DNA of 32,458 nt, taken from Plantago elongata. Taxonomy: Eukaryota; Streptophyta; Magnoliopsida; Lamiales; Plantaginaceae. Numbering within the stretch: the stretch's first letter is position 1; every line of letters begins with the position of its first letter. The notes below the pieces were generated by a model that did not search any database, was not told the origin of the DNA, and saw only the letters and a list, made by a program, of their open reading frames with translations. The DNA lies in contig JAYMSP010001417.1 in assembly GCA_036897095.1 (NCBI GenBank), positions 1 to 32,458 on the forward strand, in the 5' to 3' direction. This document shows, piece after piece, positions 9,490-18,068 of the stretch. A program made the translations under genes and the position numbers.

Positions 9490-10129
9490 ATGTCTAGGGG
9501 AATGGGCTTAAGACCCACTAACTAAGAAAATCTATAGCGGATACCCAATGATATTGATTGGAGATCCCAAGAATTTGGTTCAATAGGACAACCAAGTTGT
9601 AGAGGACCAGTACGTGCCTCGTGAAGTTTTGTACTTCGAGGTAAAAGCACTTAGGAGCTTTTTGCTCCTCCCCATCCCCGTGAAAGACATTAAGTCCTCC
9701 TGCAGAAACGGGCGGAGGTTGAGCACCGAACTCTTAATAATCTCTGAAGAGATTATTAATCTCTTTAGCTTACGAGCGGAGCATTGGCAGGATGCTCTTA
9801 GAACAAGATCACCTATTTAAGTGTGAAGTCTAAGCCGCTTCATAAACAATTAAGAATCCAAGAGTGAGTTCAAGGCCTTTAATGGATGAAACAATGGAAC
9901 TAGGCATTTAAGGAGAATTATTGTGTTGATATTATTGTCTTTGTTTACACAAAATGCCGACTGGTTCAAGGCACCGCGTCCACCGTGTGGCAAGTAAATC
10001 TGATGGTATTCTACTAGGGACGATTCAATATCGCTGACAATCTATCCCGATGCAATATGATTTTCCGTCAAAAATTCTGGGTTGGAGCACCTCCGAAGTG
10101 TTGTGAGCATCAATCCTCTTTCACACAAA
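9490..10129 (+). other. 3' internal region of Copia I with a cluster of hairpins
   Basis: Non-coding sequence after the polyprotein. Between about 9616 and 9797 four inverted repeats follow one another: CCTCG(TG)AAGT/ACTTCGAGG; AGGAGC (9653-9658)/GCTCCT (9664-9669) around TTTTT; a perfect 12-base pair TTAATAATCTCT (9734-9745)/AGAGATTATTAA (9748-9759); and GAGCAT/ATGCTC (9779-9797). The rest (9800-10129) has no gene and no match to the 5' region. It ends at the Copia II insertion. Confidence 0.6.
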
Positions 10130-10605
10130 GTAAGTTGCAAAGAATTTGAAAAGTTAAGGACTAAAAGTGAAGGCGCGAAAGAAGTCGGGGTTGTTCATAG
10201 CGCAGATGAACACGAAACGGTTTAAAGAAATACATGAAGCTGTATATTCAGCCAGAAAGGCAAAGGCGCTAACCGATCTTACGATTTATGACAACAAAGC
10301 TTATTCTTCGTCTACATGCAGAAAGAAGACAAAGCTCTGCATTTTCGACAGAGATCAGACCTGATCTTGTACGAAATGATCGTGGCCCTCCATTCCTTTT
10401 ATCAACGGTTGATGTTACAAGCTTGAGGATCAAGACCGGAAGGCGTGCTCTTGTTAGTTACATAATAGTTTTGTGTTTTAGCAAAATGTCTCACATTGTA
10501 GTCAATCGCATTAAATGTCGTTTCCGTTTGATTCCGGCTATATATAGCCTTTTGTGTAATGTGTTATGAACTAAGCAATAATATCAACTTTCCTTCTTAT
10601 TTTTA
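10130..10605 (+). repeat. Copia II 5' LTR
   Basis: Begins GTAAGTTGC and ends in TTTTTA just before ACATGGCACC. It matches the sequence starting at 15132, including the long shared block around GTGAAGGCGCGAA and the TATA region. A TATA box lies at 10539-10546. Termini are not the usual TG...CA. Alternative boundaries a few bases either way (for example ending AACA at 10608) are possible. Confidence 0.85.
10539..10546 (+). promoter_or_regulatory. TATA box of the Copia II 5' LTR
   Basis: TATATATA set in GGCTATATATAGCC, about 60 bases before the LTR end. The equivalent site in the 3' LTR is at 15539-15548. Confidence 0.65.
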
Positions 10606-10608
10606 ACA

Positions 10609-10621
10609 TGGCACCAGATCC
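10609..10621 (+). promoter_or_regulatory. Primer-binding site of Copia II
   Basis: TGGCACCAGATCC directly after the 5' LTR is a diverged form of TGGTATCAGAGC, the site complementary to initiator methionine tRNA used by most plant Copia elements. Position fits; three to four bases differ from the common form. Confidence 0.6.
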
Positions 10622-10688
10622 ATCTCACTAGCATTGCTCTTTTTCCTTCTTGTTTTACACTTAGTTCTTCTTTTCCAGCTTTATCACC

Positions 10689-11417
10689 ATGTCTGATAAT
10701 GCTCCTCCAACCAATCCATTTCCCACTCAGACTCCCACTCCCACTCCAGTTTCCATTCCTGACCATGAAAATACCAACAATCCACTCTTTTTGCACCACT
10801 CTAATAATGTCGTTTCTGGTGCTACTACTCCCTTGCTCACCAAAAGCAACTACCATACATGATCTAGAGTGTTTCTTATGTCTCTGAGCATTAGAAAAAA
10901 AACTTGGTTTTATTTATGGGACTGTCCCCATACCGAAAACTAATGAAAAAGACAGTAAAGAAGCTGGAAGAGGTGTAACACTATCATCCTTTCATGGATG
11001 ATGCACTCAGTTTCTCCAGAAATATATGCAAAAACTGCAGCAGAAGGTTGGTCCAAGCTCAAAAAGAGATACTCTCAACCTAATGATGTTCGCAATTTTC
11101 AACTCCAAAAGGAGATAATGACTTCTTTTCAAAACAACTCCTTAGTGACAGATTTCTTCACTAAGTTATCTGCTTTATGGGAAGAGTTGGATGATTATAG
11201 ATCTGTCCCTTATGGTCTGTGCTGTGAATCCACATGCAAAGTTTGTGAAGAACTGGAAAAGGTCAGAGAACTTGATAAGATTTTCAAGAGATTGATGAGT
11301 TTGAATGATTTCTATGACATGGTGAGGGGTCAAATATTGCTAATGGATCCCAAACCTCCTCTTGACACTGTTTACTCAATGGTTAAGAGAAGAATCACAA
11401 AAATCCTCGAGGGGTAA
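10689..11417 (+). pseudogene. Copia II gag remnant
   Basis: Begins at ATG 10689 with a Pro- and Thr-rich N-terminus (MSDNAPPTNPFPTQTP), then NPLFLHHSNN, the conserved N-terminus of the Retrotran_gag_3/UBN2-type Copia gag. From 10998 comes a long helical gag body (IYAKTAAEGWSKLKKRYSQ, KLSALWEELDDY). A TGA at 10860-10862 replaces the expected Trp of the NYHTWSR-type motif. Two frame changes between about 10900 and 10985 bring the reading back to the original frame. Confidence 0.8.
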
Positions 11418-11985
11418 TACTGCTATGACAAATGAGTTTGTTGCTCTGAACACCAGCTTTAAAAGGAAGGAAAAGAGAACTCTTTCCTGTCCTAATTGTC
11501 CCACTCTCATCAATCACACTATTGAAACTTGTTTCAAAGTGCATGGTTTTCCTCAAAGCAAGAAGTCATTTGATGGTTCAAGCAAAGGAAACTACATAAA
11601 CAAAGTTGGAAAGTTAAATGCAGGTTCAAAATATACTGCAGCTCAAGCTAGTTCCATTAGTCTCACTAATGGACAACTTAATCAGCTTATGAGCTATGCA
11701 CAGACTCAAAGTGTTGTTGTTGTTAACTCTGGTCAGCAGGTCAATGCCAATGCTCAACCAACTGCTTTAAGTGATCGGAATCCTGAGCTTAAGTATGCAG
11801 GTATGAAACTTACTGCAAACATCTCTAATGGTTCTTTACATAGATGGATAATAGACTCAGGGGCATCTTATCATATTATGTATAATAAAGCCCTATTTAC
11901 TGATAATGTTAGAGCTATCACTGATTTTGTTCAATTGCCCAACTATATAAATTTCCTATCACACACATTGGCGATATCAAACTAA
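11362..11985 (+). pseudogene. Copia II zinc knuckle and protease remnant
   Basis: Contains a knuckle-like CPNCPTLINHTIETC followed by FKVHGFPQSKK. The residues around it match the plant CXXC...HXXXXC-FKLHGYP form, but spacing within the knuckle is altered. The protease motif WIIDSGASYHI at about 11847 is intact. The frame is +1 relative to gag at 11417 and stops at 11985, before the pre-integrase domain, which continues in another frame at 12000. Confidence 0.8.
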
Positions 11986-11999
11986 ACAACAACTACATA

Positions 12000-13367
12000 T
12001 TGAAAAATGTATTGTGTGTTCCCTCTTTTAAACTCAATTTGATGTCCATTCATAAAATTTGCAGAGATAATGTTGTAGCATTTCTATTTTCTAAGAACTT
12101 CTGTCAAATAATGCAGACAAACTCTTCCATGATGGCATCACTGACAAAGATTGGGAGGATTGAAGCAAGAAGAGGACTCTATGAGATTGAAGATTTTCCA
12201 GTTTTACCTAAAGCATTAGCCATTTCCAATCAGAATGCTTATAGTGGTTCTGCAGATGTTAAGGATCACCTATGGTATTTTAGATTAGGACACCTTAGTT
12301 CTAGTAGATTAATGGCTATTAAAGCTTTTTGTCCTAAAATCTCATGTAAAGAGTTTACTTATTGTGAAGTCTGTATGCAGCTAAATAAAACAAACTCTCT
12401 TTTCCTGTGAGTAATAAGACTTCTAGTTCTATAACTGAGTTATTGCATTGTGATTTATGGAGACCTTATCCTGTGCAAACTCCGAATAAACACAACTACT
12501 TTCTCACCATTGTATATGATTTTAGTAGAATGGCATGGATCTACTTATTAAAACACAAGTCAGAAACAAAAGATACAATGCAATTTTTCATTAAAATGAT
12601 ACAAACTCAGACATAAAAGAGAGTTAAAATTATCAGGTCTGATAATGGCATGGAGTTTCATATGTCTGATGTCACAAACCCTTATGGAATAATCCATCAA
12701 AGAACATGTGCATATACACCACAACAGAATGGTGTAGTAGAAAGAAAACATCAGGATCTGCTGAATGTCACAAGGGCATTACTCTTTCAATCAAGAGTGC
12801 CAAAATATTTATGGGGAGATGCAGTGTTAACTGCAACTTATTTGATAAAAAAAATAGAACCATTGTACTTTAAAACCAAACACCATATGAATTATTTTAT
12901 AACAAGAAACCTGATTATTCTTTAATCAGGACTTTTGGATGTTTGTGTTTTTCCTGTACTGAGAAAGTGGGAAGAATTAAACTTGATCCAGATCACAAAA
13001 ATGTGTGTTTATTGGATTTGCTGCAAATGTTAAGGGATACAAGTTATTTGATTTAGAGAACAGAAAGACTTTTATCTTCATAAATGTTATTTTTATGGAA
13101 ACAATTTTTCCATTTAAAGATCAAGAAATCAGGTTAAACACACCTAATATAAGTGATTATGACTGGATAGATATGAATAAAAAGATCATTTATCCAATTG
13201 AAGAACTGCTTAATAATGATGAACAAGGTCATGAAGAACCTGATCACTTAAATAATATCAATAATGAGCAGATTCATGATGAAGAAGAAATAGAACCACC
13301 TCCAGTTGGTAGAGAACTCAGAAGAACTGAGAGAGTGAGAAAATTACCTTCTCATCTAGATATCTAA
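12000..13367 (+). pseudogene. Copia II integrase remnant
   Basis: The pre-integrase motif LWYFRLGHLSSSRL (about 12270) and CEVC are followed by the integrase core: LLHCDLW (first Asp, about 12443), IRSDNGMEF (second Asp, about 12635) and YTPQQNGVVERKH (Glu, about 12713). All three catalytic residues remain. Breaks occur at 12408-12410, 12614-12616, about 12890-12925 and about 13000. The tail (13005-13367) holds the usual acidic, low-complexity linker and a LRRTERVRK basic patch leading to the RT. Confidence 0.8.
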
Positions 13368-13472
13368 CATCACAATGCTAAAAACTATAACATTCAATCT
13401 CAAAATAATTTTAAAACTAAATATCCTATTTTTGAGTTTCTTGGCTATGATAAATTATCAGCTGAAGACAAG

Positions 13473-14207
13473 TTGTATTCTATCAACTTAGCCTTAATAC
13501 ATGAACCAGAAACATATGAGGAGGCTGTTAAGGATAAACATTGGAGAAATGTAATTTCAGAAGAACTGAAAGCCCTTGCAGACAATAGAACTTGGACTAT
13601 AGTTCACAGACCTCCATATGTGAAACCTATTGGATGTAGATTTGTTTTTAAAACAAAACTAACTTCAGAAGTCAAGATAGATAAACATAAAGCTAGATTA
13701 GTAGCTAAAGATTTCACTCACAAATATGACTTTGACTATACTGAAACGTTTAGTCTTGTAGCCAATTAACTACAGGAAAAGTATTTTTATCTCTTGCTGC
13801 TAAAAATGACTGGATACTCAACCAACTTGATGTGCATAATGCCTTCTTAAATGGTGATCTGATGAGGAAATATATATTGAAATTCCTCTAGGACTTTCAC
13901 TTCAGGGAGAGAACAATACTAACCAACTTGTCTTAAATTGCATTAATCCATTTATTATTTAAAACAAGCATCTAGACAATTGAACTATAAACTTACTTTC
14001 TATCTTATATCTTTAGGATTCATTCAATCAAAGAGTGATTATTCACTCTTCACTAAAACTGCATCAGAACATAATGATAATAAGCACTTCACTGCAGTTC
14101 TAGTATATGTTGATGATATCATCACTGGAAGTAAAGATCAAGCTGGAATTGATCTAATCAAACATAACTTGCAAAAATATTTCAAAATTAGAGATTTAGG
14201 AAATTAA
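13473..14207 (+). pseudogene. Copia II reverse transcriptase remnant
   Basis: RT blocks in order: EPETYEEAVKDKHWRN, NRTWTIV, GCRFVFKTKL, KARLVAKDFTHKYDFDYTETF, LDVHNAFLNGDL at about 13826 and LVYVDDIITGSKD at about 14099. The catalytic Asp residues of LDV and YVDD are present. A stop at 13767-13769, shifts near 13770-13980 and TAA at 14205-14207 interrupt it. The segment between the palm blocks (about 13860-13980) is the most damaged. Confidence 0.85.
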
Positions 14208-14474
14208 AAATATTTTCTAGGTCTTGAAATAGCAAGAAACTACTATGGTATACATATTTCTCAAAAGAAATATGCAACTAAAATCATAGAAATTGATGGG
14301 TGATTGGGATGTAAACCTAATGTAACACCAATAGAACAAAATTCAAAATTTCTTCCTGACAATTGAGAACTTTTACCTGATCCAAGTTTTTATAGAAAAC
14401 TTATTGGGAAACTAATTTATCTTGGGATCACAAGATCTGATATAGCTTATGCTATAAGTATTTTTAGTCAATTC

Positions 14475-15135
14475 ATGGAGAGACCTTGCAAATTTCATTT
14501 AGAAGGTATCTTCAGGGGGGTTATCAGATATCTCAAAGGAGATATTGGTCTTGAAAATTTTCTCCCTAAAGACATCAACTCTCAAATTACTGCATACAGT
14601 GATTCTGATTATGCAGGTTGTCCCATATCAAGAAGATCAACTTCAGGTTATTGTATCTTCATTGGAAAATCCCTTGTAAGTTGGAAATTCATGAAACAAT
14701 TGATTGGTGAGTAGATCATCAGCTGAAGCTGAATATAGAGCTATAACTTTTGTCTGTTGTGAAATCATTTGGCTAAGAACTCTACTCAAAGATTTTGGGA
14801 TGATTGATTTAAAACCAGTGAAGCTTCTTTGTGATAATCAATCAGCCATCCATTTAACCAAAAATTCAATGTTCCATGAAAGAACAAAACACATCGAGGT
14901 TGATTGTCACTTCATTAGAGAAAAAGTCATTGAAGAGATTATAGAGATTGATTTTATCAAATCTGAATATCAATTAGCAGATATATTTACTAAAGCTGTT
15001 TGTTCAGCAAATCTACTCAAAGTTCTTGACAAGATGAACATATCAAATCCCTATGTTCCTCCTGAGGGAGAGTATTGGAAACATAAAATCAAGTTATGTA
15101 AACTTGATGAATCAATCTGCAATTTTTCCAAGTAA
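14475..15135 (+). pseudogene. Copia II RNase H remnant
   Basis: Contains YSDSDYAGCPISRRSTSGYCIFIG (first metal-binding Asp), then after a frameshift near 14705 SRSSAEAEYRAI (Glu), LLCDNQSAIHL (Asp) and FIKSEYQLADIFTKAV, the standard C-terminal end of a Copia polyprotein. The stop at 15133-15135 lies inside the first bases of the 3' LTR, so coding overlaps the LTR by a few bases. Confidence 0.85.
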
Positions 15136-15704
15136 GTTACAAAGAATTTGAAAAGTTAAGGACTAAAAGTGAAGGCGCGAAGGAAGTTGGGGTTGTTCAT
15201 AGCACAGAAGAAACACGGAAGGGTTTAAAAGAAAAACGTGAAGCTGTTTATTCAGCCAGAAAGGCAAAGGCGCTACACGATCTTACGATTTCTGACGACA
15301 AAGCTAATTCGTCATTGACCTGCAAAAAGAAGACAAAGCTTTGCATTTTTGGCAGAGACAGACCTGATCATGCACGAAATGATTGTGGCCCTCCATTCCT
15401 TTATCAACGGTTGATGTTACAAGCTTGAGGATCAAGATCGAAAGGCGTGCTCTTATTAGTTACAAAATAGTTTTGTGTATTAGCAAAATGTATGAAATTG
15501 TAGTCAATCGCATTAAATGTCGTTTTCGTTTGATTTCGAATATATAGTCCTCTGTGTAATGTGTTATGAACCAAGTAATAATATCAAATTTCCTTCTTCT
15601 GTGTAATGTGTTATGAACCAAGTTGACAAGTAATAATTTCTGTGTAATGTGTTATGAACCAAGTTGACAAGCAATAATATCAACTTCCCTTGATGTATTA
15701 CTTA
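15132..15704 (+). repeat. Copia II 3' LTR
   Basis: Second copy of 10130-10605, about 100 bases longer because a segment just after the TATA box (15539-15548) is present three times. The final part again reads GCAATAATATCAACTT, as in the 5' LTR, and ends ATTACTTA before the candidate duplication ACAAA. It reads in the same direction as the host gene at 15826-17645. Confidence 0.85.
15551..15682 (+). repeat. Tandem triplication inside the Copia II 3' LTR
   Basis: A block beginning TCTGTGTAATGTGTTATGAA starts at 15551, 15598 and 15639 (spacings 47 and 41). The 5' LTR has a single version, beginning TTTGTGTAATG at about 10551. The second and third copies share GTTGACAAG, absent from the first, so they are closer to each other. 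The block lies where the LTR transcript would start. Confidence 0.8.
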
Positions 15705-15825
15705 ACAAATTCAACATCTATCAGATTTGTTATTATTTCTTTCATCTGATAAACAGCTGTATGGAAATAGCCAATCAAACTGAGTAAAAAGTGAGAGAGT
15801 AATAAAAGTTACACGGAAATGGGAG

Positions 15826-15834
15826 TTATATAAG
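15826..15834 (+). promoter_or_regulatory. TATA box of the host gene encoded at 16597-17645
   Basis: TTATATAAG lies about 120 bases after the end of Copia II and upstream of a CT- and A-rich leader. It would place the start site near 15860. Confidence 0.5.
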
Positions 15835-15945
15835 ACAAGAGAAAAGAAAAGAAAACTAGGAGTGCCAAGGTTCCGTACATTTGAAAAGCTGGTAGCAGCA
15901 ACCCGCCTATTGGCCGATGCTCGTACGTACTATGCTACTGCTACA

Positions 15946-15994
15946 CTTCAACTTCAACTTCAACTTCAACTTCAACCCCAGAAAAAAAAAAAAA
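15946..15994 (+). repeat. CTTCAA microsatellite and A-tract in the 5' leader
   Basis: Five to six tandem copies of ACTTCA/CTTCAA are followed by a run of 13 A residues. Both lie in the predicted first, untranslated exon of the gene at 16597. Confidence 0.8.
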
Positions 15995-16083
15995 AGTTGG
16001 ATAAAGACATAAACCCTTCACTTCCAATCCATTCAAAACCAAAAACAAAAAGAACAGAGAATTCCTTCTTAAAAACAAGATAT

Positions 16084-16152
16084 ATGGAAGACAAAGTTTT
16101 TCAAAGAGACGCAGGATTCAAGCGAAACTCTACTGGAATTCCTTCTTGTTAG
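16084..16152 (+). other. Upstream ORF in the 5' leader, 22 codons
   Basis: The first ATG after the predicted start site opens a 22-codon frame ending TAG at 16150-16152. If the leader intron is spliced at a GT at 16148, the frame still ends at once, with TGA across the junction. It does not join the main frame and so could act as an upstream ORF. Its peptide resembles nothing I know. Confidence 0.4.
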
Positions 16153-16550
16153 TTACCACTTCATTACCTTTTTTCGGTTTTGTTGTTTATTATAACTAGT
16201 TTTCTTGGATCAAATCTTTGTCTTTTTCGATTATATATGACTGACTTTGTTTTCTTTCTTTGGTAACCTGGAATTCTGTTCCTTTTTCTCCTCAACTCAA
16301 TATTAGGCTTGCAAGACTTGTAGCACCAATGATTCTGGTTACTGTTTATCTGTTTGTTCTTTATTATTCAATAAGGATATACTATTAACAATAACATGGA
16401 TTTGTAGGCCAAAAAGAAGTTGTTAGTCTCTTTTAGTATTATTTTCATTATCTTGCTCTCATGTTTCTCTATTCTGCTTGCTTTAAGGACTCTCCTGATT
16501 CTTGTTTCCACACATTAGTTTACTCAATGTTTTCGTTCTTCTTGGAGCAG
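16153..16550 (+). other. Probable 5' UTR intron
   Basis: T-rich sequence without a reading frame, with a possible donor near 16148 (TT/GTTAGT) and a good acceptor at 16549-16550 (TTGGAGCAG). It separates the leader exon from the exon holding the start codon. The exact donor is not certain. Confidence 0.5.
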
Positions 16551-16596
16551 GAATAGTTGTATCAGAAAATCTGATTTATCAAGGGGTTCTCACCAC

Positions 16597-17645
16597 ATGA
16601 AGCTCATCCAAAAGGGGGTGCATTTTGGGCAACAACATTCCAAAATACAACTTGATAGCTCAGGTAATTGTTTCTGCTTCTTTTATTATGAATTTAGCAG
16701 CTATATATAGATGCTTTCTTGCCCAAGATTGTGTGTTGGATTGTACATAATTTAATGGAGGGTTATAGTCCGACTTTCTCTCGTGGTCGTGGTGTGTATG
16801 ATTATCTATGTTGCGTCATCTGTTTCGTCTCTCAACACCTGTACTTGGTTGTAAAACTTGTGTTCGTTCCTATGATAGAAATCAAAACTTATAGGAAATA
16901 ACTGTCCTAGGGATTTTTCTTGTTCGAGAGATCCATTCAACGAGTTCCTCTAGCAAAACTTGGCAGTTTTTAGTAGGGCCGAGTACTGTAAGTGTACATA
17001 GACATTGGCCTAATGCAACTATACATTTTTTCCCCCTGTGCAGGTGCTTCTCAGGGGAAGGAATGGATGACATCTGATCCTATGCTCACATACAAGAGAA
17101 GAAGCACTATGTTGAAAAATGAAAGTAATGGCGTAACTGAGTTCTTGGCTTTTCGAGCTATGGAGCTCTCGGGATCTGATTTCTTTGACTATATCGGCCA
17201 GCTTGACGAAGAAGAAGAAGAAGAAGAAGAAACAGGTCTAAGAGACGTGTATTTGACTGTTGATCCAGAAAGCAGAACACAAAATGTCCCTTTTGTTTGT
17301 CTATCCAGTAAACATTCTGGTGAAGCAGTTATAGGATATCCGGTTGAAATTGATATTCTAAGAGACTCTTATGAAACTTCAGCTCCTAGAAAATCTTGTC
17401 CGCTTGGTTGGAAAATTGCTAAAAGGTCTAGGACCCCAGTATGCTATGTCGCCCCAGACTCTGCTTCTTCTTCTGCTGGGTCCAGAGGAGGTTGTGAAGG
17501 AAGTAAAAATGGTTTGGTCACAAAGGAGCAGTTACTTGCGAAGTGCAACAAGCAGCAAATCAAGTTTGACCATGCACCAACGGGGAGTTGTGTTCCCGTG
17601 GAACGTATTTTCAGTAGGATACAAGCAGCAGTCGGTCATGTATAA
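16597..17645 (+). CDS. Conserved-looking plant protein of unknown function, 222 aa, two coding exons
   Basis: Exon 16597-16663 starts MKLIQKGVHFGQQHSKIQLD and splices from CAG/GTAATT to an exon at 17044-17645 after TTTTTTCCCCCTGTGCAG. The joined frame is open for 222 codons to TAA at 17643-17645. Features: a basic stretch (TYKRRST, about 40), an aromatic segment (DFFDYIGQLD, about 78), an acidic run of eight Glu from a GAA repeat (about 88-95), VPFVCLSSKHSGEAVIGYP in the middle, and a C-terminal part with KCNKQQIKFDH and VERIFSRIQAAVGHV. No signal peptide, membrane helix or known catalytic motif was seen; acidic and basic patches would fit a nuclear or cytosolic protein. I do not recognise the family. 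The frame stays open upstream of ATG 16597 in the same exon without another ATG, so this start is preferred. Confidence 0.7.
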
Positions 17646-18068
17646 CCTATGCGTTATCGTGCAATCAGTCTACCAAGGGGCAAAATTCATTTTGTGCATC
17701 CAAAGAAACAAAACTCAATGTTCCTATGGTCTTGTTTAATTTTGCTGTTTACTGCAACTTTCCGTAGCAGTAATGTGTAAAGCTAGCCTTGAATATTCAC
17801 TGGATCAGTATAGAAAATGAAAATAGAAGCAAACATTTGAGATTATTTTCTAGAAAAGGGAAAATCGAACCCTTTAGCATTATTTATAATAAAGTCCACT
17901 AATAGACTCTTATCAAGAATGATAAATACTCATCACGTCCAAACAGCAGGAGGATGAAATAGGATGGTGAAAATAGCAAATAGTTTAAATGCAGTAGTAG
18001 ACTGCTTAAAAAACCGATTTCCCTTGTAAACTTATTACTGAAGGGATCCAGATACAATGCTTACAAAA
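17646..18068. other. Shared 3' flank of two convergent genes
   Basis: The 423 bases between the stop codons of the 16597 gene (+) and GLN1 (-) must hold both 3' UTRs. Several AATAA-like signals occur on the minus strand around 17880-18040. Nothing else is seen. Confidence 0.6.

Larger units (their letters stand above)
4685..10129 (+). mobile_element. Copia I: degenerate Ty1/Copia retrotransposon, 3' LTR not found
   Basis: Gag, protease, integrase, reverse transcriptase and RNase H segments occur in that order on the plus strand, which defines the Copia superfamily. Coding remains span 5355-9489 and are broken by stops and frameshifts. A candidate 5' end is TGTTAAGGG at 4685. No copy of the 5' region was found downstream. 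At 10130 the sequence switches to the LTR of Copia II, and nothing resembling a Copia I LTR appears after Copia II ends. The element is therefore 3'-truncated or rearranged. Both ends are provisional. Confidence 0.75.
10130..15704 (+). mobile_element. Copia II: LTR-bounded, decayed Ty1/Copia retrotransposon
   Basis: Two direct LTRs (10130-10605 and 15132-15704) flank a primer-binding site and gag, protease, integrase, RT and RNase H segments in Copia order. A 5-base direct repeat ACAAA lies immediately outside (10125-10129 and 15705-15709) and is the best candidate target-site duplication. The coding part has many stops and frameshifts, and the LTRs differ at about one position in ten in their first 150 bases, so the insertion is old. 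The 3' LTR ends about 120 bases upstream of the TATA box of the next host gene. Confidence 0.9.

Noticed and set aside
9493-9512. Purine-rich TCTAGGGGAATGGGCTTAAG considered as the polypurine tract before the Copia I 3' LTR
   Set aside because: The sequence after it does not match the 5' region, so it cannot be tied to an LTR boundary.
15862-16152. 96-codon frame rich in Gln and Lys
   Set aside because: It begins at a GTG, runs through a microsatellite and an A-tract, and lies in the predicted 5' leader. Only the 22-codon part from ATG 16084 was kept, as an upstream ORF.
16084-16663. Extending the 16597 gene upstream through the leader exon
   Set aside because: The frame that splices cleanly into the start-codon exon has no ATG before a stop at 16002-16004, and the ATG at 16084 is in another frame.
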